64,000 nt of DNA from Citrobacter sp. JGM124 (GTDB taxonomy: Bacteria; Pseudomonadota; Gammaproteobacteria; Enterobacterales; Enterobacteriaceae). Under the pieces are notes generated by a model. It was not told the origin of the DNA and searched no databases. It saw only the letters and a program-made list of their open reading frames with translations. The stretch lies in NCBI RefSeq assembly GCF_018257795.1, contig NZ_JAERJD010000006.1:62001-126000 (forward strand). The letters run 5' to 3'. The stretch's first letter is position 1. Each line of letters starts with the position of its first letter. Below are positions 39,995 to 49,367 of the stretch, piece by piece. Position numbers and translations under genes: made by a program.

Positions 39995-40651
39995 TTAGCT
40001 CCAGGCAAAAACAGGCCATCCCTGGCGTCGGGCATGTTGCTGCAAAATAGGATCAGGATTCACCACATTAGGATGACCAACCTTTAACAATAAGGGTAAA
40101 TCATTATGAGAGTCAGAGTAAAAACTGGCATCCTGCAACTGAGCCATATCCTGATTAATCAGTGTCATCAGACGCGTCACCTTCCCTTCACGGAACGTCA
40201 TCACCCCCTGGGTGGTGCCAGTAAACACACCATTTTCGATACCAATGCCAATCGCCAGGGTTTCATTCACGCCAAGGTACTGGGCTATAGGCGCGACCAA
40301 ATGTTCGCCTGAGGCAGAAATAATGACCAGGCGATCACCCTTCGCCCGGTGATGTGCCAAACAGTCTCGTGCATCCTTGTAGACTCGGGGGGCTATCACA
40401 TCATGAATAAAATGCTGCACACTGTGGGCTACACGGTGCTGAGTATGCCCCTTCAGGGGTTCCAGGGTATAGTTCATATATTCCTGCATATCCATCTCGC
40501 CCCGGGCATATTGCTGCATCAGGGCAGTATCCCGCTGCAAGAATACCTCTTCATTTTTGACCCATCCTTGTGACACCATAAAAGCTGACCACAAACTGGA
40601 GCAATCCCCGCTAATCAGGGTTTCATCGAGATCAAACAGTGCCAGACTCAT
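39995..40651 (-). CDS. HAD-IB family phosphatase (SerB-like)
   Basis: A 218-residue HAD phosphatase. Motif I is LFDLDETLISGD, motif II ISASGEHLV and motif IV YSDSHNDLPLL. It overlaps the ABC ATPase by 4 bp, so it belongs to the operon starting at 45228. It would release phosphate from the imported compound or a product of the phosphodiesterase-like enzyme; the substrate is inferred from context. Confidence 0.88.
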   Translation of the reverse strand: MSLALFDLDETLISGDCSSLWSAFMVSQGWVKNEEVFLQRDTALMQQYARGEMDMQEYMNYTLEPLKGHTQHRVAHSVQHFIHDVIAPRVYKDARDCLAHHRAKGDRLVIISASGEHLVAPIAQYLGVNETLAIGIGIENGVFTGTTQGVMTFREGKVTRLMTLINQDMAQLQDASFYSDSHNDLPLLLKVGHPNVVNPDPILQQHARRQGWPVFAWS

Positions 40652-41640
40652 GCGACTTCCCGTAAGGTAACAAGATCCAACTGGAGGCCAATTTCAATAT
40701 CATCGGCAAGAAGTGAGGCCACGGAGCGGTTCAATACATCGACAGATAACTCAATATTGTTCGCCAGTACACGGTAACGAACAATGTTACCCAACAGGCT
40801 ACGATTGAGAATTCGGGCGGGGATCCCCTGCTCTGGCGCACATATCACTATTGATTCAGGCCGTATCGCCACCTGCGCCTGGTACTTCAGCCCCGTCAGG
40901 GCCTGAGCCTGCTCAGGGGATAACAAGTTATAACTACCGATAAATCCAGCAGCAAATGCATTAACCGGCTCGGTATACAGGGTTTCTGCATCGGCGTTCT
41001 GCACAATTTGTCCCTTATTCATCAGCACAATACGGTCAGACATGGTGAGTGCTTCTTCCTGATCATGGGTGACAAAAAGAGTCGTCAAATTTAATTCGCG
41101 CTGAATTCTGCGTATCTGTTCACGTAAATGTTTACGAATACGGGCATCCAGGGCGGATAACGGCTCATCAAGCAGTAACAAACGTGGCCGAGTCACCAGG
41201 GAACGCGCTAATGCCACCCGCTGGCACTGACCACCAGAAAGCTGGTGAGGATAGCGTTTGGCATAATCCTGCATTTCAACCAGTGCCAGAACTTCACCCA
41301 CACGGCGGCGAATATCATTGACGGGTAGACTTTGCATTTTGAGGCCAAACGCCACGTTACCTTCTACGGTCATATTAGGGAACAAAGCGTAGCTCTGAAA
41401 CACCATACCGATACCACGTTCCTGGGGACTCAGGGGCACAATATCTTGTCCCTGCAATATAATCTTTCCACTGTCCACCGCTGTAAGCCCGGCAAGGCAG
41501 CGTAATAATGTCGATTTTCCGCAACCACTTGGCCCCAGTAACGTCACAAACTCACCTTTTTCGGCGCTGAAATCAATGTCGTTGAAAATCTGTGTCTGGC
41601 CGTAATGCTTGTTCAGTGTCGTGACCTGTAAATATGACAT
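40648..41640 (-). CDS. ABC importer ATP-binding protein (PhnT-like)
   Basis: A 330-residue ATPase. Walker A GPSGCGKSTLLR, signature LSGGQCQRVALARS, Walker B RLLLLDEPLSALD and H-loop TTLFVTHDQEEAL. A C-terminal TOBE-type regulatory domain follows (about 240-330). This is the iron/putrescine/2-aminoethylphosphonate class. It follows the second permease by 2 bp. Confidence 0.92.
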   Translation of the reverse strand: MSYLQVTTLNKHYGQTQIFNDIDFSAEKGEFVTLLGPSGCGKSTLLRCLAGLTAVDSGKIILQGQDIVPLSPQERGIGMVFQSYALFPNMTVEGNVAFGLKMQSLPVNDIRRRVGEVLALVEMQDYAKRYPHQLSGGQCQRVALARSLVTRPRLLLLDEPLSALDARIRKHLREQIRRIQRELNLTTLFVTHDQEEALTMSDRIVLMNKGQIVQNADAETLYTEPVNAFAAGFIGSYNLLSPEQAQALTGLKYQAQVAIRPESIVICAPEQGIPARILNRSLLGNIVRYRVLANNIELSVDVLNRSVASLLADDIEIGLQLDLVTLREVA

Positions 41641-41642
41641 GT

Positions 41643-42428
41643 TCAGCTTTTTTCCTTGTTCAGGGAGTTAGCAATCCAGGTAAAAATCAGGACCACCAAA
41701 AAATAGGAAATCACCAACGCACTCGTGAAGTGCCCACTGCCGTTGCGCATGTTAAACAGATACACCTGCAGTGTTTCATAACGGTTGCCCACCAGCAGGT
41801 TCGCAAACACAAACTCGCCAATTAAAAAGGAAAAGGAGAGCAGCACCGCAATCATTCCGCCTTTACGCAAATTCGGTAGCACAACCAACAGGGCCGCTTT
41901 CCAGGTACTGGCACCCAGCAAGTGCGCCGCATCCATGAGATCACGTAAATGAATCCCTTGCATATTGTTGGCAATGGCGCGGTAGATGAACGGCAACGCG
42001 ATAGTGAAGTAACAACCTATCAGGATCCAAGGTGTACCGGTCAAAGTTAACGGCCCTGAAGAGTAAAGCGACATCAGACCAACAGACGAGACTACGGGCG
42101 GCACGGCAAAAGGCAGTAAAATCAAGACATTCATCAAGGTATCAAGCTTTGGAAAGTAGTAAGCAATGACAAACATCAACGGCAATATCAGTGCCATCGA
42201 CAAGACCAATGTCCCAAAACAGATCAGTAATGAATGGCCCAGCGCAATCAGGAAACGCGGATCGCTCCACAAAGCAATCATCCATTTAAACGTAAACCCA
42301 CTTGGCAGAATGGTTGCCCCCCACTCGCTGACTAACGCATAGACCAGTGTCGCCGCCAAAGGTAACAACAAAATGATCATCAAGATCCAAACCACCAGGC
42401 GATGGTACCCTCCTTCAATGCGAGACAT
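41643..42428 (-). CDS. ABC importer permease (PhnV-like)
   Basis: A 261-residue permease with six membrane segments. The ATPase-contact EAA loop is MDAAHLLGASTWKAALLVVL. The ATG at 42428 was chosen because GGGAGG lies five bases upstream; a longer frame to 42494 overlaps the preceding permease. It works with the other permease as a heterodimer. Confidence 0.9.
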   Translation of the reverse strand: MSRIEGGYHRLVVWILMIILLLPLAATLVYALVSEWGATILPSGFTFKWMIALWSDPRFLIALGHSLLICFGTLVLSMALILPLMFVIAYYFPKLDTLMNVLILLPFAVPPVVSSVGLMSLYSSGPLTLTGTPWILIGCYFTIALPFIYRAIANNMQGIHLRDLMDAAHLLGASTWKAALLVVLPNLRKGGMIAVLLSFSFLIGEFVFANLLVGNRYETLQVYLFNMRNGSGHFTSALVISYFLVVLIFTWIANSLNKEKS

Positions 42429-42457
42429 AGCATCCTCCCTGGTCATTAACCCTATTT

Positions 42458-43303
42458 TTAGCGCACATTTAAATAACTCCTGCGCAATAACCATTGATGA
42501 ATCAAAGTAATAAATACCATCAGCACCACCAGTAACATGGCCAATGCGCTGCCCATATTGGGATCGAGAGAGATATCACCGGAAACCAGTGCAGCAATTC
42601 GTATTGGTACCACGTTGAAATTACCACTGGTTAAGGCATAAACCGTGGCATAAGCCCCCAGGGCATTGGCCAGCAGGATAATAAAGGTGCCCATTAAGGC
42701 GGGAAACATCACCGGCAGTCCAATATATCGCCAGTAACGCCAGCGACCGGCACCAAGCAATGCCGCAGATTCGCGCCATTCTTCACGCAGCCCGTCAAAA
42801 GCGGGATAAAGCAGAAGCACGCCGAGTGGGATCTGAAAATAGGTGTAAAGAACAATAAGCCCGTCCCGGGAATAGAGATTAAACCCGTCAATCACACCGT
42901 ACTTCTTCAACAACAATGTCAGGCAACCGTTCAGCCCGAGCAGAATCACAAAGGCAAAAGCTAAAGGCACACCCGCAAAATTGCTGGTCATATTGGTGAA
43001 GGACATTACAAAATCATGCAGTCGGGTTCGGCCTGACTGACGCAAAGAATAGCTACCCACCATGGCAATCAACAGACCGAAGAGGCTCGACCAGATAGAG
43101 ATATCCAGCGAGAAGCGCATGGCTTGTAAGTAGAAGGAAGACGTCAGTATATCCGTGTAGTTACCCAGTCCCCACTGTTCATAAGTTTCACTGTAAAAAC
43201 TGCTCACCGCAACCCAGACCAGCGGAGCCAGTTGGAAAGCAATGAAAAAAATTGCAAACGGCAACATAAACAGTGCCGCTAACCACTTAGCTTTCATCGA
43301 CAC
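42458..43303 (-). CDS. ABC importer permease (PhnU-like)
   Basis: A 281-residue permease with six membrane segments and EAA loop RESAALLGAGRWRYWRYIGL. It starts 3 bp after the phosphodiesterase-like gene. Confidence 0.9.
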   Translation of the reverse strand: MSMKAKWLAALFMLPFAIFFIAFQLAPLVWVAVSSFYSETYEQWGLGNYTDILTSSFYLQAMRFSLDISIWSSLFGLLIAMVGSYSLRQSGRTRLHDFVMSFTNMTSNFAGVPLAFAFVILLGLNGCLTLLLKKYGVIDGFNLYSRDGLIVLYTYFQIPLGVLLLYPAFDGLREEWRESAALLGAGRWRYWRYIGLPVMFPALMGTFIILLANALGAYATVYALTSGNFNVVPIRIAALVSGDISLDPNMGSALAMLLVVLMVFITLIHQWLLRRSYLNVR

Positions 43304-43306
43304 TCC

Positions 43307-44119
43307 TCAGGCTGTGACGAATTGAGCCAGCAAGTCCGCACTGTAGGGCTTGTCATGGGCAACATTGAGTAACTGGCATACTGTGCCGCACAATTCCGTT
43401 TGCCGGGGAATCGCATCGTTAAGACTGAAGGCTGAACCGAAGACAAATAGCGGGACTTGACGTTCCTGGGGTAGCACTCCGCCATGGCTACGATCATCAT
43501 TCATTCCATGGTCGGCGGTGACTATCACTTGGTAGCCTTCAGTTAACCAGCCATCAAGATACTGGGACAGTAAACCATCTGCTTTACGTGCCTTGTTGCG
43601 ATATTGTGGTGTCGATAACCCAAATTGATGGCCTGCATCATCAATATTCATCGGATGGATCAACAAAAAATCCGGGGAAAAACGGCGACGCAGGCTTTCA
43701 GCATCGTCAAAAAGGTGCGAGTCAGGGTAAGTATCATCGTAATAAAAATGCCCATGCTGGATAGCCAGTTTTTCATCACTGGTATGGCGGTCGCGTGCCG
43801 GGTCGAATGGCGTCCGGTTATAGAGCTCACTCACCCAGTGATAGGCCGCGGCTGCGGTCGTCAAACCGGCATCGCGGGCATAATGAAAAATACTACGCTG
43901 TGTGGAAAGCCTCGCCACCTGATTGTTAACAATGCCACTCTCAACGGGCGTTACACCCGTGAGAATGCATTCATACAGCGGCCGTGACAATGAAGGTAGC
44001 TCACATTCCAGTTGATACAAGCGGCCGCGTCCAGCAACACACTGTGCCTGTAAATATCCCATTGCATCATGGGCGACCTGGTAATTCAGGCCATCCAGTA
44101 CCACTAAAATGCTTTTCAT
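43307..44119 (-). CDS. Alkaline-phosphatase-superfamily phosphodiesterase / phosphonate hydrolase
   Basis: A 270-residue enzyme of the nucleotide pyrophosphatase / phosphonoacetate hydrolase clan. Metal ligands are visible: LVVLDGLN, a nucleophile Ser/Thr in SLSRPLYECILTG, IHPMNIDDAGHQFG and VTADHGMNDDRSHGG. No signal peptide, so it acts in the cytosol on imported substrate. The clan splits phosphodiesters, phosphomonoesters or phosphonoacetate. It lies between the binding protein and the permeases of one operon. Confidence 0.85.
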   Translation of the reverse strand: MKSILVVLDGLNYQVAHDAMGYLQAQCVAGRGRLYQLECELPSLSRPLYECILTGVTPVESGIVNNQVARLSTQRSIFHYARDAGLTTAAAAYHWVSELYNRTPFDPARDRHTSDEKLAIQHGHFYYDDTYPDSHLFDDAESLRRRFSPDFLLIHPMNIDDAGHQFGLSTPQYRNKARKADGLLSQYLDGWLTEGYQVIVTADHGMNDDRSHGGVLPQERQVPLFVFGSAFSLNDAIPRQTELCGTVCQLLNVAHDKPYSADLLAQFVTA

Positions 44120-44169
44120 TGAATTATTGCCTTGTTACTAATATGACTAGACTGGTGCACGTGCGTTAA

Positions 44170-45228
44170 CTATTGCTGCATATTGATCATCACGTTTTCT
44201 TGCCACAGACGTGGCAGCGTTTTTGCACTCTTATCCCAGGCTTCAGTGTCTGTTATTGGGTGAGCGTTTTTATATTCGCTGGCAGGTAATAACTTGGTTT
44301 TCACATCTTCTGGCAACGTAATTTTATCGGCGCGAATAGGACGAGCATAACCACGGGCTAAGTTAATTTGGCCCGCATCAGAGAAGATATATTCACGCGC
44401 CAGTTTTGCGGCATTAGGGTGTTTGGCGAATTTATTGATGATGGTGGTGTAACCCGAAGTGATGGAGCCATCTGAGGGGATCAGTACTTCAAAGCGTGAA
44501 GTGTCTATCTGATCGCGGTAGTTCAGGCCGTTGAAATCCCATACCACACCGACCTGTACTTCCCCTTTTTCCAGGGAGGCGATAGTTGGGTTCGTCAGCC
44601 CCAGACGTCCTTCTTTGGCCAGTTTGCCAAAGAATTCCAGCCCTGGTTTAAGGTTTTTCTCGTTGCCGCCCATGGCATACGTTGCGGCCAGTACGCCGTT
44701 AGATGCCTGCGCCGCCGTACCAACGTCACCAATAGTCACTTTATATTTGCCTTTCAGCAACTCAGCCCAACTGTGTGGTTTATCCTGAACTTGGGATTTG
44801 TCGATAATAAAAGCAATGGTTCCGGTATAGGCCAGCGCCCACATACCGTCTTTATCCTTCGCCCATGCAGGGATCTCATCCCAGGTTGTCGGTTTATAAG
44901 GCTGCGTTACACCTTTCTGTACTGCAATCGGACCAAATGCGGCACCCACGTCGCCAATATCTGCGCTGGCGTTATCTTTTTCCGCAGCAAATTTTGCAAT
45001 TTCCTGAGCAGAGCTCATATCAGTATCACTATGTTTCAAACCATACTGGCTACTTAAAGCAGCCCAGGTATCTTTCCAGTTTGCCCATGAATCAGGCATA
45101 CCGACGCTGTTAACCGTTCCTTCGGCTTGGGCGGCTTTGATCAAATCGGCCTGGGGTTCCGCGGCAAAAGCCGAAGAGGAAGAGAGAACTATTGCGCTGG
45201 TGAACACTGAAGCGAACAACTGTTTCAT
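44170..45228 (-). CDS. ABC importer periplasmic binding protein (PhnS-like)
   Basis: A 352-residue binding protein with signal peptide MKQLFASVFTSAIVLS to AFAAE. It is of the class that includes ferric-ion, spermidine and 2-aminoethylphosphonate binders (DIGDVGAAFGPIAVQKG, GVVWDFNGLNYRDQ). It heads the operon with phosphodiesterase, two permeases, ATPase and HAD phosphatase. The ligand is probably an organophosphate or phosphonate. Confidence 0.88.
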   Translation of the reverse strand: MKQLFASVFTSAIVLSSSSAFAAEPQADLIKAAQAEGTVNSVGMPDSWANWKDTWAALSSQYGLKHSDTDMSSAQEIAKFAAEKDNASADIGDVGAAFGPIAVQKGVTQPYKPTTWDEIPAWAKDKDGMWALAYTGTIAFIIDKSQVQDKPHSWAELLKGKYKVTIGDVGTAAQASNGVLAATYAMGGNEKNLKPGLEFFGKLAKEGRLGLTNPTIASLEKGEVQVGVVWDFNGLNYRDQIDTSRFEVLIPSDGSITSGYTTIINKFAKHPNAAKLAREYIFSDAGQINLARGYARPIRADKITLPEDVKTKLLPASEYKNAHPITDTEAWDKSAKTLPRLWQENVMINMQQ

Positions 45229-45259
45229 AACGGATGCTCCGGATGGTAGTATGCGTGAA

Positions 45260-45277
45260 TGCTGGTCTAGTCCAGCA
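45260..45277. promoter_or_regulatory. Operator for the GntR regulator (PhnR-like)
   Basis: An 18-bp near-perfect dyad, TGCTGGTCTAGTCCAGCA, in the 201-bp gap between the binding-protein gene and the divergent GntR gene. Its core TGGTCTAGTCCA differs at one base from TGGTCTAGACCA, the sort of site used by HutC-type GntR proteins such as PhnR/PhnF. Confidence 0.7.
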
Positions 45278-45429
45278 AGAACAGAGCCAATTTAACGATC
45301 AATTATGATGTTTATATTACAGCGCAAAAAACCTGGCTCTTTCTGGCGCAAGCTGCTAACAACACACCATCATTCCGTTCCCGTACTCCATGCTGGTGCC
45401 AAAACGCACCGAAATGAGGTTTGTCCACA

Positions 45430-46140
45430 ATGAGTGAATCACTGACCGCCGTGGCGGCTATCTGCCTGAGTTTGCGCGAAGGTATTGCCGCCGGTCTTTT
45501 TACTCCCGAGAACCGTCTGCCTTCGGAAAGGGTATTAAGTGAACAATTTACGACGACGAGAATTACCTTACGAGAAGCACTTATTCAACTCGAAGGGCAG
45601 GGATTAATTTATCGACAAGTCCGGCGAGGCTGGTTTGTTTCTCCCCCGCGCATTATTTATAACCCGCTGCAACGCAGTCATTTTCACGCAATGGCGAAAG
45701 AACAAGGGCGTATAGCAAGAACAGAAGTCATTGATACAAAGAAGTTAATTGCAAGTGATGCCGTATGTTTGAAACTACTATTGCCCAAGAGAAGTACCGT
45801 CTACTGCATTCGACGCCTGCGTTACATTGATGAACGCCCCGTGTTGTACGTTGAACACTACCTTAACCCGACATTTTTCCCCCACATTCTTGGGGCTGAT
45901 TTAACGCAATCACTCACCGATCTCTACCAGTCAAAATATGGAATCAGCTACGGGCGCGTGCGTTTTGATATGCTGCCAACGCGCCTGCCCGAAAGTGCCT
46001 CTTCCGCTTTAAAAGTTACATCTGGCAGCCCGGCCCTTTTTATTACTCGCACTAACCGTGACCAGTATGACCGGGTGATTGATTGTGACTTGGAATACTG
46101 GCGCTACGACGCATTGCACATCGACGTGGAGGTTAATTAA
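45430..46140 (+). CDS. GntR/HutC-family regulator with UTRA domain (PhnR-like)
   Basis: A 236-residue regulator. The N-terminal winged helix is LPSERVLSEQFTTTRITLREALIQLEGQGLIYR; the C-terminal UTRA domain (about 90-230) binds a small effector and includes LRYIDERPVLYVEHYLNP. It is divergent from the importer operon and most likely controls it through the dyad at 45260. ATG 45430 was chosen over TTG 45421 because of spacing from GAGG. Confidence 0.9.
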   Translation: MSESLTAVAAICLSLREGIAAGLFTPENRLPSERVLSEQFTTTRITLREALIQLEGQGLIYRQVRRGWFVSPPRIIYNPLQRSHFHAMAKEQGRIARTEVIDTKKLIASDAVCLKLLLPKRSTVYCIRRLRYIDERPVLYVEHYLNPTFFPHILGADLTQSLTDLYQSKYGISYGRVRFDMLPTRLPESASSALKVTSGSPALFITRTNRDQYDRVIDCDLEYWRYDALHIDVEVN

Positions 46141-46257
46141 CCGGGACGTGACCGAAATGATCATAAAGAGGGGCCATTTTGGCGCACTTCACTATTTTTT
46201 ATCTGTGAGCGGATCTCCACAGCACGGCTTGATGATGAGAACGAGCTCAAAACAAAA

Positions 46258-47760
46258 TTACTCATGGGTTGGATGTTGATAATTTCGCAATGTAATAAAT
46301 GCAGCAACAGCTAACAGAGCAATCATGGTTGCGGCTGTCAGGAGCACAACAGCATGTGAACTGGAAAAGGCTTCACGCCCGGCTTGTGCTAAAGCATTAC
46401 CCGCTGATCCCAGTTGATCCGCCACAACCATCGTATCACTGACAGAACTGACAGCCCTGGATTGAAGCGCGGCTGGGAAATCTACCGGAAAAACAAGGGT
46501 CTTTGAATAAGCTGTTGAAAGTAATACGCCAAAAAAAGTGATACCCAGCCCGGCCCCCAGTTCATAACCTGTGACTTCCAGCGAACCAGTGGCTCCCGCT
46601 TTCGCCGGTGGTGCGCTATTCATGATGGCAATCGATGAGGCCGTCAAGCCAATACTGAGCGATACCCCTAATACGACAAGCAACGTGATAACTGGAATAT
46701 TTGGCTGGTAAAAATCACTGAGGCTTAATCCGCCAAGGCATACCGCTGCCGCCAGTAGGGAAGTCCCGGCGACACTACCCAGCCCGAACCGTGCTGTCGT
46801 GTAACCTGCCAGGGGGCCTCCCAGTGCAGATCCGATAGCTAATGGCACCATAAAAATACCCGCCTGTAATGGGGAATAACCGACAACAAACTGTAACTCC
46901 TGCGCCAGTGTCAGCTCCACGCCCGTCAACGCCCCACTGGCAACCAGGGCCATAATAATACCAATACGGATAGCGGGCTTACTGAATAAAGAGAGATCCA
47001 GCATCGGGTCAGTACTGGAAAGCTGCTGGCGGATGAACCAGGCAAGCAGGCCAAGTCCCACTCCCAGCATCAGGCAGGTAGTCAATAGTGGTGTCTCGAC
47101 CTTAAACCCGGATTTCACGGCATAAACCGAGGCGAGCAACCCCGCAATAAGTACCAACGCCTGTTTTATTGGCCATTCCCCCTTTGCTGCTGGCGTGTGA
47201 TGCTGAAGGCTCAGACAGGCAAGTGACAGTACGATTAAAATAACCGGAACATTGATCAGAAAAACAGCACCCCACCAAAAATGTTCAAGCAGAGCCCCCC
47301 CAGCCAAAGGACCAAAAGCGGCTCCCGCTGAACCTATCGTGCCCCAGAGCCCCAGAGCAATACCACGTTCTTTAGGATCGTCAAATGTATGCCTGATGAT
47401 CGCCAGTATATTTGGCATGACCATAGAACCACCTACGGCAAGCAGGATACGCGCGGCAATCAAGAACCCTGCCGTGGGCGAAAAGGCTGCGGCTAAGGAA
47501 GCGACCATAAAGATAAATAACCCCACCAGTAACATACGTCGGTGCCCCACCCGGTCTGATAGCGTCCCCATGGGAACCAGTAAGCCAGACATAATAAGTG
47601 GATAGATATCAATGACCCACAGAATTTCAGTGCCACTCGCCCCCAGAGCCAGGGTCACCGAAGGGATGGCAATATGCAGAATCGTCATGTCGATGATAAT
47701 GGGTAAAAATGCCAGAAGAACACAGAGCAGTACAAACCAGCGATTTTGAAAAAATGGCAT
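46258..47760 (-). CDS. MFS drug exporter, DHA2 family (SmvA-like)
   Basis: A 500-residue transporter with 14 predicted membrane segments. Motif A is GTLSDRVGHRRMLLVG, and IDMTILHIAIPS and WVIDIYPLIMSG are typical of the QacA/SmvA group, which exports quaternary ammonium biocides, methyl viologen and dyes. It is divergent from a TetR gene with a palindromic operator between, the smvA/smvR arrangement of enterobacteria. Confidence 0.88.
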   Translation of the reverse strand: MPFFQNRWFVLLCVLLAFLPIIIDMTILHIAIPSVTLALGASGTEILWVIDIYPLIMSGLLVPMGTLSDRVGHRRMLLVGLFIFMVASLAAAFSPTAGFLIAARILLAVGGSMVMPNILAIIRHTFDDPKERGIALGLWGTIGSAGAAFGPLAGGALLEHFWWGAVFLINVPVILIVLSLACLSLQHHTPAAKGEWPIKQALVLIAGLLASVYAVKSGFKVETPLLTTCLMLGVGLGLLAWFIRQQLSSTDPMLDLSLFSKPAIRIGIIMALVASGALTGVELTLAQELQFVVGYSPLQAGIFMVPLAIGSALGGPLAGYTTARFGLGSVAGTSLLAAAVCLGGLSLSDFYQPNIPVITLLVVLGVSLSIGLTASSIAIMNSAPPAKAGATGSLEVTGYELGAGLGITFFGVLLSTAYSKTLVFPVDFPAALQSRAVSSVSDTMVVADQLGSAGNALAQAGREAFSSSHAVVLLTAATMIALLAVAAFITLRNYQHPTHE

Positions 47761-47821
47761 ATAAAAACCTTCGGGTCAGTGAGGGGCATTGCATGGGGAT
47801 AAACTGAATCGTAATATATAT

Positions 47822-47833
47822 CCGTCCGGACGG
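47822..47833. promoter_or_regulatory. Palindromic operator between the SmvA-like pump and its TetR gene
   Basis: CCGTCCGGACGG, a perfect 12-bp palindrome, lies 19 bp before the TetR start and 62 bp before the pump start. The centred position fits a repressor site that controls both genes. Confidence 0.65.
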
Positions 47834-47851
47834 TTTTAAAAGAGAAGGGTG

Positions 47852-48394
47852 ATGGGACGACATAAAACAATAGATCGAGAATTACTGCTTAATGCTGCGG
47901 AGGCTGTCGTCCTGCGCTCCGGCGCTGGCAGCCTGACTTTTGATGCGGTCGCCAGTGAAGCCGGTGTCAGTAAAGGGGGCGTTCTTTACGCCTTTGCAAC
48001 CAAAGATGAATTGATTGATGCCATGCTGCGCCGTGTCATGGCCAGTTATGATCACTATGTTGAGGATTTTTTAGCCCGCCAGGGTGACACGCCAAAAAAC
48101 CGTATTCATGCTTATATTGAGGCGAATAGGAATGAAGACACTGAGGTTATCCAGCGCGCTGTCGCCCTGATGGTGAGCTTTATGCGAGCCCCTGTCTTCC
48201 AGAGCGAAACCAGTACATTTTATAAGAATCTGTTTTCGATGTTCGATGCATCAAGTCTGGCGGGTCGCCGCCTCAGGCTGGCGTTACTGGCAACAGAAGG
48301 AACCTTTACTCTAAAAGGCTTTGGATTTTATGAATTCAGTGACCAGGAATGGCAGGAGATCCACGACGATATCCTCAGCCTGCTGATCACCTGA
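47852..48394 (+). CDS. TetR-family repressor (SmvR-like)
   Basis: A 180-residue regulator with an N-terminal TetR helix-turn-helix (LTFDAVASEAGVSKGGVLYAF) and an all-helical ligand domain. It is divergent from the SmvA-like pump and likely represses it. GTG at 47849 is an alternative start. Confidence 0.88.
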   Translation: MGRHKTIDRELLLNAAEAVVLRSGAGSLTFDAVASEAGVSKGGVLYAFATKDELIDAMLRRVMASYDHYVEDFLARQGDTPKNRIHAYIEANRNEDTEVIQRAVALMVSFMRAPVFQSETSTFYKNLFSMFDASSLAGRRLRLALLATEGTFTLKGFGFYEFSDQEWQEIHDDILSLLIT

Positions 48395-48413
48395 AAATAT
48401 AAGTGCTGTACCA

Positions 48414-48447
48414 GCCCCTGAAGGACATGGTTTGACCTTTCAGGGGC
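48414..48447. terminator. Hairpin between the TetR gene and the DsbA-like gene
   Basis: Stem GCCCCTGAA with TTCAGGGGC, extended by GG/CC, in the gap between the converging genes. The T-run is weak on both sides. Confidence 0.6.
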
Positions 48448-48511
48448 ATTCACCCTTTCCCGGTGGAGTGTGATAATCAGCCTGATGGTGACAATTATTG
48501 TCAGTGAAAAC

Positions 48512-49159
48512 TCACTTTTCCAGTAAGAACTTTACCACCTGAGCAAATGCAGCAGGGTAGTCTTCAAGACTGGACACGGCTATACCGCCATTATTTATCT
48601 GGAATTTACCATCCACATAAAAGGTCGGTGTTCCGGTAACTTTGAACGCTTTCAGGGCTTCATTTTGTTTCGCAATGGCCGCTTTTACCAGCATACTGCC
48701 ACGGGCATTGTCATAGGTGTCTGCATCAATGCCAGCCTGAGCAAAAACGGCTTTAATATCATCCACACTCTTCAGTTTTTTGCTTTGTACAACCTCAAAA
48801 AGTTTTTTTTCAACTGCGTCAGTTTTCCCCATTGTCATCGCAATGGCCCAGGCCTCGGTGAGCTCATTTCCCAGTGGCCCCATCGCGCCAACATGATACT
48901 TAGTGACTGTTTCACCTTCTGGCAAGATTTTATTGATGGCTTCAGCAACCGGATACTTTTCAGCAAACTGATAACAAGGGCCACAATAAAAAGAGAAAAA
49001 TTCAACCACCTTGGGTGACGAAATGACAGGCGTCGCCAGGGTAATATATTCTTTACCATTTTCAGGCGTAGACTGCGGTGACAGGGTATTAGCCTGTGCT
49101 GTAGTGAATAAGCCCAAAACTAAAAATACAAGAGCAGTATATTTTTTATAAAGTGTCAT
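48512..49159 (-). CDS. DsbA-like periplasmic thiol oxidase with CGPC active site
   Basis: A 215-residue thioredoxin-fold protein with signal peptide (cleavage near AQANT). The order of features is that of DsbA: VVEFFSFYCGPC, a helical insert and cis-Pro loop VTGTPTFYVDGKFQIN. The active site reads CGPC, like thioredoxin, rather than CPHC of DsbA. It is probably a second, specialised DsbA-type enzyme (as SrgA or DsbL are). No partner DsbB-like gene lies next to it. Confidence 0.88.
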   Translation of the reverse strand: MTLYKKYTALVFLVLGLFTTAQANTLSPQSTPENGKEYITLATPVISSPKVVEFFSFYCGPCYQFAEKYPVAEAINKILPEGETVTKYHVGAMGPLGNELTEAWAIAMTMGKTDAVEKKLFEVVQSKKLKSVDDIKAVFAQAGIDADTYDNARGSMLVKAAIAKQNEALKAFKVTGTPTFYVDGKFQINNGGIAVSSLEDYPAAFAQVVKFLLEK

Positions 49160-49367
49160 TTGATTGATATCCCTAATTAATTATGCAGGCCACTTCAGTT
49201 GAAAAGTGACAAATTCCGGTGACTTTATATTAATGGTATTGTTGAGTGGAACAGATAATAATTCAATAAGATAAATCAATAATTATGCTCAATTATAACC
49301 GAATTTTTTCTGTTCGCGAGGACGGGTTAGCGGTATCACCGGTGGTTTAACATCCTTGGCCCGAATT

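Noticed and set aside
44142-44159. Second GntR half-site (CTAGACTGG) between the binding-protein and hydrolase genes
   Set aside because: Only one half resembles the operator at 45260.
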